Made by a program: the position numbers and the translations under genes. The notes under the pieces were generated by a model that was not told the DNA's origin, ran no database searches, and was given only the letters and a program-made list of their open reading frames with translations. Below are positions 32,419-40,710 of a stretch of 64,000 bases of DNA, in pieces (positions within the stretch are counted from its first letter, which is position 1; every line of letters starts with the position of its first letter). Origin of the DNA: Dokdonia pacifica (GTDB lineage: Bacteria > Bacteroidota > Bacteroidia > Flavobacteriales > Flavobacteriaceae); contig NZ_FZNY01000006.1 of assembly GCF_900188275.1 (NCBI RefSeq), forward strand, positions 62,001 through 126,000. The letters are read 5' to 3'.

Positions 32419-33336
32419 TTAGGTTTTGTTAGGTGTAATTTTTAATTTATACTTTCCCTTAAAGTATTCAGTGGCTCCAGGTATTTTATCTCTCATAGCC
32501 CATCTCACAATCCCTAATTCATTCAAATTACTTCCATCAGGATTATACCAGGGCTTTTTAAGTAAATCCCTGAATTGTTTGACAGTTTCAATATTCATAT
32601 TTTGTAAATCTTCAAGCAACTTAGAGTGACCACCTTCACTTGTGTGGTGTTTTTTCGGTATAAGCTTTCTCATTAAAAACTTCAACATGTCCACATTAAG
32701 CTCATCTGAACTATCTGTTTTATTTAAGCTAGATAGGAATTTATCTCTTTCAGTCTTTACTCTACTAAATTCAAGGTCAACTGTTTCTAGTAGTGCAGCA
32801 GTTCGATTGATAGTCCTTCTAAGTGGTAATGGTATATCGTCTTCTCTTTTGTACTGTAGAATATGCGAAGTGGCAGCCCAAATATGTTGAGCAGCGGTCC
32901 TTACTTGGATTTCAATTTTTAGCTTTTTTAGGTTGCTCAAGGTTGGTAAATTGAACCATTCATCAGGTGGGGTTACTTCATAATGTATAGACCCATATCC
33001 AAATTGATTATCTTTTAATCTCCCTTCTGTGTTTTCCTTACGTAGGACTTTGAAATTTCCATCTATTATTTTTTCTATGTTGTCAACATCTTCTTGGAAA
33101 AGAGAGACTAGCCTAATGCCTGCAATGTCATTGATTTCAGAAATATCGTTAATAGTTATATTGTATCGGTTGCATTTGTCCAAAATTGAATCTAAATCCT
33201 TGACCCTTGATTCGATAGCAAAACCAAGCTTTATATCCTCCTTTTTTAGAAGATACTCAATCTGTTGGACTGACTGTTCCACTAAGCTATGATATAGCCC
33301 GATTTTTGAGTTGTAGTTTGATTCTATTTTTTCCAT
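32419..33336 (-). CDS. RelA/SpoT-type (p)ppGpp synthetase-domain protein
   Basis: 305 aa. Residues about 35-190 form a RelA/SpoT nucleotidyltransferase domain: IESRVKDLDS (R44, K46), DIAGIRLV with catalytic D70, YGSIHYEV (Y114, H118) and EIQVRTAAQHIWA (E142). There is no HD hydrolase domain. The last 110 residues are helical and unassigned. Small RelA/SpoT synthetases in islands can act as toxSAS or CapRel-like phage-defence toxins; a separate antitoxin gene is not evident here. Placement in the island favours a defence role over housekeeping. Confidence 0.82.
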   Translation of the reverse strand: MEKIESNYNSKIGLYHSLVEQSVQQIEYLLKKEDIKLGFAIESRVKDLDSILDKCNRYNITINDISEINDIAGIRLVSLFQEDVDNIEKIIDGNFKVLRKENTEGRLKDNQFGYGSIHYEVTPPDEWFNLPTLSNLKKLKIEIQVRTAAQHIWAATSHILQYKREDDIPLPLRRTINRTAALLETVDLEFSRVKTERDKFLSSLNKTDSSDELNVDMLKFLMRKLIPKKHHTSEGGHSKLLEDLQNMNIETVKQFRDLLKKPWYNPDGSNLNELGIVRWAMRDKIPGATEYFKGKYKLKITPNKT

Positions 33337-33838
33337 TTACAGTTAATTACATCTAAAAGAACATAAACGACATATGTCCCTTATGTCTCAAATATATTCA
33401 CATGTAAAAATAATTGATTTATAGGATGTTAATAGGATAAGCTCTAAAACGTTATCCACACTCTGTTCAATTTCATTTTACCTATACCATCCTCATACAC
33501 CCCTAAAATATACGGGAACTATTATTCGTAACATTACGGAAACCCACAATGGACAATCTACGGTTGCAGAAATATTTTTCCTTCGGAAAAGAAAGCGGAT
33601 TGTACTTACATATTTTGATGTAAGGATGAAAAATGATATGATATAAAAAGGAAATTGAGAGGTATGATAAAGGTTGTAGAATATTTAAGTAATAGTTTAT
33701 GGTGAGTTTAGATTTATAAAAACAAACCTGTTATTTCCGATATACATTTCTTTACGGAAACTCGTAAATGCTGTATTACAGTGTATTGCATTTTTATTGT
33801 GTAAGATATTATAGTATATTAGAGAATATTTCTACGCA
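33337..33838. other. Non-coding region with repeated island motif
   Basis: About 500 bp without a gene. The first 60 bp (about 33358-33420, AACGACATATGTCCCTTATG) resemble 31001-31060, and CACCCCTAAAATA motifs recur as on the left flank. Around 33755-33775 lies TTTACGGAAACTCGTAAATG, a short inverted repeat. Confidence 0.6.
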
Positions 33839-34768
33839 ATGGGGAGCGATAAAGAAAAAAAACTTAAACAAAGAATAGAAAAATTAAAAAAGAAAGCTAG
33901 TTTCCCAGATAGACTATATAAATTATTTACTCTTATTGGAGTACCTTCTCTTGTTGTATTAATTGGTATTTTATTTTCCCAAAGTGAAGATTTAGATGAA
34001 AAAACTCTAAATGTTAAAGAAGAAAGAATTGTTTTATTAGAAGAAAAGATAAAAGACCTCGAAAAAAGACAGTCAATTGTTCTAACTCAACGTATCATTA
34101 CAATAGAACAAAATTATGAAAGTATTGTCTCAAAACTTGAATTCAAAAATAATGAACTTCGCAAAATATTATTCAAAAATAAAATTGATTATGATTCATT
34201 AAAGTTAGCTTACGGAGTTGATGATTTATTTGATGATGTGAATCCAGATTACAATAAACCAATATTACCTTGGGAGTTTGATACACGAGAAGTAGCACTA
34301 TTATATTCAGAAGAAAGGAAAAATTATATCTCATCAAAAATTAATGGTTTTATCGGCCTAACTAGATCTAATAGTGATCCAGAATTTAATGGATTTAAAA
34401 AGTATTTGTATTCTCTTATACCTACAAGTGAATATTCAAATATATCAAGTATAGAAAAACATGACAATAATATACAGTTTTCAATAAATTCGATTGAAGG
34501 TTTTAAGAGTACAATTTCTAATTTTTATATAGAACAACAAGTAATAGATTATTGTAATAATCCTAATAATTCTATTTTAAACAATAAAGATTTTTTGAAT
34601 CCATTTGAAAGCCCTTTTTTTTATGAAAAATCTGTTCTAGAAAGATCAGAAAAATGGGATTCATTAGAAAGATATTATGATGAATATAAAGATTTGATAG
34701 ATTTATATTTTATCTATAACAAATACTTTTATGGTTTGAGAATAGGGGATTCTTTAAAGCTGGATTAA
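33839..34768 (+). CDS. Membrane-anchored coiled-coil protein, island cargo
   Basis: 309 aa. A basic N-terminal helix (KEKKLKQRIEKLKKK), one transmembrane helix (about 31-48, LFTLIGVPSLVVLIGILF), then a long coiled coil (about 55-112) and an Asn/Tyr/Asp-rich domain to the C-terminus. No family recognised. It is the only plus-strand gene in the island and the last one before the tRNA. Very AT-rich with many lysine AAA codons, unlike the neighbouring core genes. Confidence 0.65.
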   Translation: MGSDKEKKLKQRIEKLKKKASFPDRLYKLFTLIGVPSLVVLIGILFSQSEDLDEKTLNVKEERIVLLEEKIKDLEKRQSIVLTQRIITIEQNYESIVSKLEFKNNELRKILFKNKIDYDSLKLAYGVDDLFDDVNPDYNKPILPWEFDTREVALLYSEERKNYISSKINGFIGLTRSNSDPEFNGFKKYLYSLIPTSEYSNISSIEKHDNNIQFSINSIEGFKSTISNFYIEQQVIDYCNNPNNSILNNKDFLNPFESPFFYEKSVLERSEKWDSLERYYDEYKDLIDLYFIYNKYFYGLRIGDSLKLD

Positions 34769-34782
34769 TTACTAAAACCCCC

Positions 34783-34812
34783 GCTACCGCTCCTTTGCAA
34801 CGAGTGCCAAGA
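34783..34812. repeat. REP-like hairpin, right copy
   Basis: CCGCTCCTTTGCAACGAGTGCC, a slightly degenerate copy of 29501-29530, just downstream of the last island gene. Confidence 0.65.
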
Positions 34813-34980
34813 TTGAGTAAGCAAAAATGAGTAATTCCTGAATAGTTAATGTGAATATGAAAAATGGAAATCTCCCAATATCGTATACCGATTATTTTTT
34901 GCAAAAAGAATCACACTAGTTGCTATTTCTTTATATGTAAAATGTAAAAAACCCATCAAGAAATGATGAGCTTTTCGTTG

Positions 34981-35063
34981 TACCCGGAATGGGAGTCGAA
35001 CCCACACGCAACTAGTGCACACGGCCCTCAACCGTGCCTGTCTACCAATTCCAGCATCCGGGT
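34981..35063 (-). tRNA. tRNA-Leu (anticodon GAG)
   Basis: 83 nt. The 7-bp acceptor stem is ACCCGGA with TCCGGGT, the discriminator is A, the anticodon arm is CACGG-TTGAGGG-CCGTG with anticodon GAG, and there is a long variable arm, so it is a class II tRNA. CCA is not encoded. Its 3' end is the integration site duplicated at 29543. Confidence 0.93.
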
Positions 35064-35115
35064 AGACAAATGTGTATAAAAGTAAAAAAGTCGTGCATTA
35101 TGCGACGACTTTTTG

Positions 35116-35188
35116 TGACCTGGCTGGGGCTCGAACCCAGGACCCTCTCCTTAAAAGGGAGATGCTCTACCAACTGAGCTACCAGGTC
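35116..35188 (-). tRNA. tRNA-Lys (anticodon TTT)
   Basis: 73 nt. The acceptor stem is GACCTGG with CCAGGTC, the discriminator is A, the D arm reads AGCTCAGTTGGTAGAGC, the anticodon loop is CTTTTAA (TTT) and the T arm contains GGTTCGAGCC. It lies 52 bp from tRNA-Leu. Confidence 0.95.
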
Positions 35189-35281
35189 TTTTCCTGAATG
35201 CGGGTGCAAATATACAGCCAATTAATTTATATATCAAAGCCTTTTTAAAATAAATTTTACATTTTTTCAATCTTTTGACAA

Positions 35282-35289
35282 TACCTTTG
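35282..35289 (+). promoter_or_regulatory. -7 element of aroK
   Basis: TACCTTTG matches TAnnTTTG and lies 22 bases before the aroK start codon. No clear -33 partner was found. Confidence 0.5.
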
Positions 35290-35311
35290 CTTTTTAATTC
35301 AAAATCACCAC

Positions 35312-35833
35312 ATGGATATTTATTTAATGGGATACATGGGATCCGGAAAAACCACTATAGGACAGCGATTAGCAAAACAAATAGGGTACACCTTTGTCGA
35401 TTATGATCAATTTATTGTCGAAAAAGAAAAAATGTCCATTCCCGCTATTTTTGAATCAAAAGGCGAAATTTATTTCAGAAAAAAAGAAGCACTTTATCTA
35501 AAAGAGATCTTACAAGAAACAAACACCAAAAAAATTGTAGCCCTAGGAGGAGGAACGCCTTGTTATGGAAGTAACTTACAAGAAATAAAAGAGAGTGGAG
35601 TACTTTCTATATATTTAAATGTACCCGTACCTGAACTTACCGATAGGTTATGGGAAGCAAAATCTGAGCGTCCTGTAATTGCTGGGCAAGAGTCTAAAGA
35701 AGCATTAGAAGAATTTGTTAGAAAACATCTATTTGAAAGAGCCTTCTATTACAATCAAGCGGGTAAAGTGATTAAAGTACAAGGGCAAAGTGAAGCAGCT
35801 ATTGTAGAAGAAATCGTTGCGGCTTTATTCTAA
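35312..35833 (+). CDS. aroK: Shikimate kinase
   Basis: 173 aa. It phosphorylates shikimate in the chorismate pathway that feeds tryptophan and other aromatic amino acids. Walker A GYMGSGKTT is at residues 7-15, the shikimate-binding D and R appear in DYDQFIV and EIYFRKKE, and GGGTPCY is the substrate loop. Length is typical. The 3' end overlaps the convergent phosphoribosyltransferase gene by 9 bp. Confidence 0.95.
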   Translation: MDIYLMGYMGSGKTTIGQRLAKQIGYTFVDYDQFIVEKEKMSIPAIFESKGEIYFRKKEALYLKEILQETNTKKIVALGGGTPCYGSNLQEIKESGVLSIYLNVPVPELTDRLWEAKSERPVIAGQESKEALEEFVRKHLFERAFYYNQAGKVIKVQGQSEAAIVEEIVAALF

Positions 35834-36328
35834 GATCGCCATATCGTTTCCTTTTCTGAACGTAACTTTAACAGATTCATTCAGCGATGTACTTAAAGAG
35901 ATGCCCTTAAAATCTGCTTTTACAGGGTATTTCTTATGATTTCTATTCACAAGTACAGCGGTTTTAAAACGCTTTAATGGCACATTTAAAAAATGTTGCA
36001 CACCATAAATAAGTGTCGTTCCAGAGTTCAATACGTCATCTATAAGAACAATAGATTTGTTGGCATAGGCTTCTTCTGTAAGACTTGTTTTCACCGTTCC
36101 TAATGGATTTTCCTTATTCATGGTTACTTTACACAAAACAGTTTTAAAGCTCGCAATTTCTGTAAGTGTTGATTGAAGACGCTCGGCAAATTTATAGCCA
36201 TTGTCTGCAATACCTGCTAAAATAATTTCCTCTTCATTGGCATTGCTTTCATATATCTGATATGCAATACGACGTGTTTTATGTTGGATCGCAGTATGAT
36301 CTAGGATTTTGTCAAGTTTTACTTTCAT
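35825..36328 (-). CDS. Phosphoribosyltransferase-family protein (PyrR-like)
   Basis: 167 aa. The PRPP-binding motif SIVLIDDVLNSGTTL is near residue 92. The N-terminal HKTRRIAYQIYE and overall size resemble PyrR-type bifunctional proteins or other class I PRTases. Whether it regulates pyr genes or salvages a base cannot be decided. pyrE, a true pyrimidine gene, is 6 kb away. Confidence 0.82.
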   Translation of the reverse strand: MKVKLDKILDHTAIQHKTRRIAYQIYESNANEEEIILAGIADNGYKFAERLQSTLTEIASFKTVLCKVTMNKENPLGTVKTSLTEEAYANKSIVLIDDVLNSGTTLIYGVQHFLNVPLKRFKTAVLVNRNHKKYPVKADFKGISLSTSLNESVKVTFRKGNDMAILE

Positions 36329-36356
36329 AATCGTATAATTAGTACAATACTAAGCA

Positions 36357-36761
36357 TTATTCTTCTTCATCGTTAGGAGCATCTGTAAAAAAATCATCAT
36401 TTTCATAGACTTCATCTATATCTCTACGATCTTTTTTGGTAGGGCGTCCCGTTCCTTTTTTTCTATAATAATCCTTAGAATATTTGAGTAATTCTAGTTT
36501 TTCTAAATTTTCTTTAGGAGTTGTGTCTTTTCGATAGATATCCACCAGCTTAGCTCCTAATCTGCTTTCAGGTAAATCTAGCACTTCTAACGTGTATGTA
36601 ACCTGGTTTTTACGCACACTAATATGGTCAGAAGGGTAGACGTCTCTAGAAGGTTTTACTACCTTGTCATGTACCTTTACTTGCCCTTTTTTACAGGCAT
36701 TGGTGGCTATAGATCGTGTCTTAAAATAACGGATACACCATAAATATTTATCAACTCTCAT
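36357..36761 (-). CDS. S4-domain RNA-binding protein (Hsp15-like)
   Basis: 134 aa. The S4 domain (MRVDKYLWCIRYFKTRSIAT, NACKKGQVKVHDKVVKPSRD) is at the N-terminus. The remainder is a charged tail with KKGTGRPTKKDRRDID and an acidic end, as in HslR/Hsp15 proteins that bind free 50S subunits with nascent chains. It is upstream of the PRTase gene on the same strand with a 28-bp gap. Confidence 0.88.
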   Translation of the reverse strand: MRVDKYLWCIRYFKTRSIATNACKKGQVKVHDKVVKPSRDVYPSDHISVRKNQVTYTLEVLDLPESRLGAKLVDIYRKDTTPKENLEKLELLKYSKDYYRKKGTGRPTKKDRRDIDEVYENDDFFTDAPNDEEE

Positions 36762-36850
36762 ATAAAAATGCTTAAAAGCACGTTAATCTATGTAATTATT
36801 AGGTCAAAAATACGTCAAAATTGTATCTTGCACCCTCGAAAAAGAATTTT

Positions 36851-37864
36851 ATGAATATTAAAAATTATCTTAGTATACTAGCGGTATTGGTTTTATTTAT
36901 CTCTTGTGGAGAAGATGACAATACCCCAGACGCCATTCCTTTTAGAGATAGAGGAGAACAATCTATAGCAGATGATGCCTTTATTAGAGAATATCTAGAA
37001 ACGCATTTCTATAACTATGAAGAGTTTGCAAATCCACCTGCAGATTTTGATTACGAAATTCGTTTTGATACCATCTCTGGAGAAAATGCAGATAAAACAC
37101 CTTTGATCAATCAAGTGGTTTCTAAAACCTATGATCGTTTTGAGGCTTCCAATACATTATATATCCTAACAGCTAGAGAAGGAGTAGGTCCTGCTACAAC
37201 ACAAGTAGATTCTACATTTGTAACCTATAGAGGAGAAAACATTTTAAGTAATGTATTTGATAGTGCCTCTAACCCAATTTGGTTTAACCTTCCAGCAACC
37301 ATAGATGGTTTTGCAAATGGAATAGAAGGTGCTAGAGGAGGATCAGGATTTACTATTGCTCCAGATGGAACTACAGAATTTAATAATGATTATGGTATCG
37401 GTGCAATATTTATCCCAAGTGGATTAGCCTATTTTGCACAACCACCTAATAGTGATATCGGAATTTACTCATCGTTAGTATTTACGTTTTCTATGTATGA
37501 TAGTAAGGTAACCGATCACGATGGTGATGGTATTCTTACCATAAATGAAGATATAGATGGTAACGGATTCTTATTTGATGATATAGACAATACCGATGAC
37601 GATACACAGGCAAACTTCAATGATCCTGATGATGATAATGATGGCGTGACAACACGTTTAGAGATCGTACGAGATGACGAAGGTAATTTTGTAGCGTTTA
37701 TAGATACCGATAATGATGGTGTGGTTGATCACTTAGATACAGATGATGATGGTGATGGTATTGATACCGTAGATGAGATCAATATCAACTTTAATACAGG
37801 AGAAATCACCTATCCAGATACAGACGGTGATGGTACCCCTGATTATTTAGATTCGGATAGTTAA
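36851..37864 (+). CDS. FKBP-like lipoprotein with Asp-rich calcium-binding repeats
   Basis: 337 aa from the ATG at 36851, which begins MNIKNYLSILAVLVLFISC, so the lipobox is LFISC and the mature Cys is residue 19. Middle residues (about 90-215) resemble the FKBP-type peptidyl-prolyl isomerase domain of flavobacterial lipoproteins (DSTFVTYRGE, FIPSGLAYFA). The C-terminal 110 residues hold thrombospondin type-3 repeats (DHDGDGI, DPDDDNDGV, DTDGDGTPDY) that bind calcium. It ends just before a palindrome copy and a bidirectional terminator. Confidence 0.85.
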   Translation: MNIKNYLSILAVLVLFISCGEDDNTPDAIPFRDRGEQSIADDAFIREYLETHFYNYEEFANPPADFDYEIRFDTISGENADKTPLINQVVSKTYDRFEASNTLYILTAREGVGPATTQVDSTFVTYRGENILSNVFDSASNPIWFNLPATIDGFANGIEGARGGSGFTIAPDGTTEFNNDYGIGAIFIPSGLAYFAQPPNSDIGIYSSLVFTFSMYDSKVTDHDGDGILTINEDIDGNGFLFDDIDNTDDDTQANFNDPDDDNDGVTTRLEIVRDDEGNFVAFIDTDNDGVVDHLDTDDDGDGIDTVDEININFNTGEITYPDTDGDGTPDYLDSDS

Positions 37865-37869
37865 TAGTC

Positions 37870-37885
37870 CGCTTTCGCGAAAGCG
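37870..37885. repeat. Palindrome copy after the FKBP-like gene
   Basis: A perfect 16-bp copy starting 6 bp after the stop codon and followed by TATAC. It ends the 11.4-kb palindrome-free stretch. Confidence 0.9.
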
Positions 37886-37899
37886 TATACACATATAAT

Positions 37900-37933
37900 A
37901 AAAAAGGCAACTCATAATTGAGTTGCCTTTTTT
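37900..37933. terminator. Bidirectional terminator
   Basis: A 15-bp stem, AAAAAAGGCAACTCA with TGAGTTGCCTTTTTT (37900-37914, 37919-37933), loop TAAT. Serves the FKBP-like gene (plus) and the peptide gene (minus). Confidence 0.9.
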
Positions 37934-37934
37934 A

Positions 37935-38156
37935 TTACCTATGAACTTCTTGATGAGAAAATCCACCATGACTTGCACATATACCATGTGGAGAATAAGG
38001 GATTCCTGTGCAACATCCAATACTAACCCCGTAACCATCATGACACCAGACAGTAACACCATCACATCCACATTCAGAAAGGCCTTCTCCATTCATTGCT
38101 AATTGTTCTAAATTTGATAAGACTTTTACACCTTTTAGATTTAATAATTTTTTCAT
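37935..38156 (-). CDS. Cys-rich peptide with GG-type-like leader (73 aa)
   Basis: 73 aa from the ATG at 38156 (MKKLLNLKGVKVLSNLEQLA). The leader resembles the GG leaders at 17 and 27 kb but ends MNGEG, with no standard GG. The core has six Cys (CGCDG, WCHDG, GCCTG, GICASHGG) and several Gly and His. A longer frame would add an unlikely hydrophobic N-terminus. It is isolated from the main cluster and lacks the shared upstream element. A terminator follows. Confidence 0.7.
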   Translation of the reverse strand: MKKLLNLKGVKVLSNLEQLAMNGEGLSECGCDGVTVWCHDGYGVSIGCCTGIPYSPHGICASHGGFSHQEVHR

Positions 38157-38317
38157 TTTAAATATTTTTTGAATTAAACAATATTTAAAGCTGTAAAAAA
38201 AAATATACATCCACAATAGTGAATGTATATTCGTATAGATAAATTTAATAAGTGCTTTAGAATATTTAAATCCCGCATCTCTCAAATAGATTGAGCGGTT
38301 TTATCTTGTTGATATGC

Positions 38318-38944
38318 TTATTTTTTATCTCCGTTACCTTTTAGTTGATACGATAAACTTAAAATCCATTGTGAAGGCCTAGAGTCTACGACAAATCCAA
38401 AGTCTTGAACATTTGTATCAGAAATGGCATCATTATCTTGAAAAGCGCCCTCATAGCGTAAATCAATACCAAGCCTTCCTAATTGAACTCCAGCCCCTAA
38501 TTGATACCCAATAGTAAATGAATTTTCAGGGTCTTCTATAGCGACTCCTAATCCATCTAGATCATTGTTGAGTACTAATTGAAAGGATGGTCCTGCTTTG
38601 ATATTTAATGGTCCTACTATATCAAGCCCTACCAGTAATGGAATATCTATTTTGGAAAAGTTATAATCAGCACTCGTTCCGTCTTGACTATATTCTGTAT
38701 TTAAACGTGTGTATACAAGCTCAGGTTGAACAAAAATTCCTAGAAGTTTAAACTTAGAGTACAATCCCACATGGAAACCTACTTTATCATCTCCATCTAT
38801 TGAAAAATTTTCTGCAAATGGTGCGAAGGTATCTAATCCTCCAGTAGATCCATAGTTAAGTCCTCCTTTGAGTCCAAATTGTGCACTTTGTCCAAAAGCA
38901 GTTACGGATGATACAAATAGTATCAGAATCATTAGTTTTTTCAT
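38318..38944 (-). CDS. Outer-membrane beta-barrel protein (PorT-like)
   Basis: 208 aa. A signal peptide (MKKLMILILFVSSVTAFGQ) is followed by alternating strands: FGLKGGLNYGS at the start, several aromatic-ended beta strands, and a C-terminal WILSLSYQLK. This is the common outer-membrane beta-barrel domain of Bacteroidetes (OMP_b-brl). The exact function is unknown. Single gene. Confidence 0.83.
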   Translation of the reverse strand: MKKLMILILFVSSVTAFGQSAQFGLKGGLNYGSTGGLDTFAPFAENFSIDGDDKVGFHVGLYSKFKLLGIFVQPELVYTRLNTEYSQDGTSADYNFSKIDIPLLVGLDIVGPLNIKAGPSFQLVLNNDLDGLGVAIEDPENSFTIGYQLGAGVQLGRLGIDLRYEGAFQDNDAISDTNVQDFGFVVDSRPSQWILSLSYQLKGNGDKK

Positions 38945-38980
38945 AATTGAGTTTTAGTGTTTGAATGAATGACAAAAATA

Positions 38981-39005
38981 AAGGCAGAATGTTACACTCT
39001 GCCTT
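38981..39005 (-). terminator. Terminator of the transketolase operon
   Basis: AAGGCAGA (38981-38988) pairs with TCTGCCTT (38998-39005). On the minus strand it is followed by a TTTATTTTT tract, 34 bp past the stop at 39039. Confidence 0.75.
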
Positions 39006-39038
39006 ACAATGTTTTATAAAAACGTAAAATTACATTCT

Positions 39039-39992
39039 TTATTTTCTAGTAATCGCTTTCTTTGAAGCTTTTACAATAGCTGCGGCATTAAGTCCGTATT
39101 TTTCCATAAGTTGTGCAGGAGTTCCACTTTCCCCAAAGGTGTCTTGTGTAGCAACAAACTCTTGAGGAGTTGGATGTGATGTCGCTAATGTTCTCGCAAC
39201 ACTTTCTCCTAATCCTCCTAAGAAATTATGCTCTTCGGCGGTAACGATGCATCCTGTTTTCTTTACAGAAGCAATGATAGCTTCTTCATCTAGCGGCTTG
39301 ATTGTATGTATATTGATCACATCGGCAGAAATTCCTTCTGCATGTAATGTTTTAGCAGCTTCTAGTGCTTCCCATACAAGATGTCCTGTAGCGACAATAG
39401 TTACATCATTTCCTTCCTGTAAGTGTACTGCTTTTCCAATTTGAAAATCTTGATTTTCTGGAGTGAAATTGGCTACTTTTGGGCGACCAAAACGTAAATA
39501 TACAGGTCCTTTATGTGCTGCAATAGCTATCGTTGCGGCTTTGGTTTGATTATAATCACAAGTATTGATAACAGTCATCCCAGGTAGCATTTTCATAAGC
39601 CCTATGTCTTCTAAAATCTGATGGGTTGCACCATCTTCTCCAAGGGTTAATCCTGCATGAGAAGCACAGATTTTTACATTTTTTCCAGAATAGGCAACAC
39701 TTTGACGTATTTGATCATAGACACGTCCCGTAGAGAAGTTGGCAAATGTTCCAGTAAATGGAATTTTACCTCCTATAGTCATCCCGGCAGCAAGACCAAT
39801 CATGTTTGCTTCGGCAATACCTACTTGAAAGAAACGTTCTGGATGATTTGCTTTGAAAGCATCCATTTTTAAAGATCCTGTAAGATCTGCACAAAGTGCC
39901 ACTACATTTTCATTGGTTTTTCCTAGAGCTTCTAGGCCTGCACCAAATCCTGATCGAGTGTCTTTGTTTCCTGTGTTTTCGTATGTTTTCAT
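39039..39992 (-). CDS. Transketolase, C-terminal subunit
   Basis: 317 aa. It carries the pyrimidine-binding and C-terminal domains of a split transketolase. Seen: the catalytic Glu motif GIAEANMIGLAAG near residue 58, ASHAGLTLGEDGATHQ near 110, and the C-terminal TAEEHNFLGGLGESV. It pairs with the N-terminal subunit at 40711. A secreted-protein gene lies between them and overlaps this gene by 4 bp. Confidence 0.94.
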   Translation of the reverse strand: MKTYENTGNKDTRSGFGAGLEALGKTNENVVALCADLTGSLKMDAFKANHPERFFQVGIAEANMIGLAAGMTIGGKIPFTGTFANFSTGRVYDQIRQSVAYSGKNVKICASHAGLTLGEDGATHQILEDIGLMKMLPGMTVINTCDYNQTKAATIAIAAHKGPVYLRFGRPKVANFTPENQDFQIGKAVHLQEGNDVTIVATGHLVWEALEAAKTLHAEGISADVINIHTIKPLDEEAIIASVKKTGCIVTAEEHNFLGGLGESVARTLATSHPTPQEFVATQDTFGESGTPAQLMEKYGLNAAAIVKASKKAITRK

Positions 39993-40708
39993 TCTGAGAT
40001 TTTAAAGCTGTTATTGATGCTTATTTTTAAAGGTGTATCATCTACGCTAATAGCACGGAGTAATACATTATCTGATTGATCTATTATAGAAAGAATAAGC
40101 CCATCGGGAATTTGTCCCTGAATATCACCTTTACTATTGGTAGATGTTAGCATAAGTTGAAAAAAACTTTGGAATAAATTATTGTTGTCCATTGCTTTAG
40201 ATTCGTCTAGTGCTAATTTGATTATACTTTTATTTTCTATATCTGGATAGATTTCATATACTGGGAAAATGTCGCCATTCATATCATATGTACGACTTGT
40301 TTGTCTTGATTCTAAAACGACAACTTCATCAAAGGCATCATCTTGTGTTGTTGTTTCTGACATGATTAATTGGATATCCATATCCATAATCATATTTAAA
40401 GAACCTAAATATAATCCTATAAGAAATTTACCTTGTTCACTAGAATACACAAAATGAGCTGCTCCATCAGGAACGTCTTTTATGCTAGGAAGAATTTCTC
40501 CTGCAAATTCTTGAGCTAGCCCTTTATAATCAGACCACAAATATTTTCCATTTTTTTCAAAACCAACAGTAATGGTGTCTTTTGCTCCCTTTTTTGCATT
40601 ATCTATCACATATTTAACTGTGTAGTCAATGGTGAACTCATGATTTTGGGATTGCCCCCAAAGTGTCATGGAATATAGAAAGCTTACTAAGAATAATAGT
40701 GATCTCAT
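39989..40708 (-). CDS. Secreted hypothetical protein between transketolase halves
   Basis: 239 aa with a signal peptide (about 1-19, ending LWGQS). The mature part is a beta-rich domain (FTIDYTVKYVID, GKYLWSDYKG) similar in style to DUF4412-type periplasmic proteins, but no firm family call. It starts 2 bp after the N-terminal transketolase gene and overlaps the C-terminal one by 4 bp, so all three are one operon. Functional link to sugar metabolism is unknown. Confidence 0.68.
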   Translation of the reverse strand: MRSLLFLVSFLYSMTLWGQSQNHEFTIDYTVKYVIDNAKKGAKDTITVGFEKNGKYLWSDYKGLAQEFAGEILPSIKDVPDGAAHFVYSSEQGKFLIGLYLGSLNMIMDMDIQLIMSETTTQDDAFDEVVVLESRQTSRTYDMNGDIFPVYEIYPDIENKSIIKLALDESKAMDNNNLFQSFFQLMLTSTNSKGDIQGQIPDGLILSIIDQSDNVLLRAISVDDTPLKISINNSFKISE

Positions 40709-40710
40709 GA

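Noticed and set aside
34710-35031. Two minus-strand frames over the island end and tRNA-Leu.
   Set aside because: One runs through the tRNA gene and the other through the island flank; no domain is recognisable.
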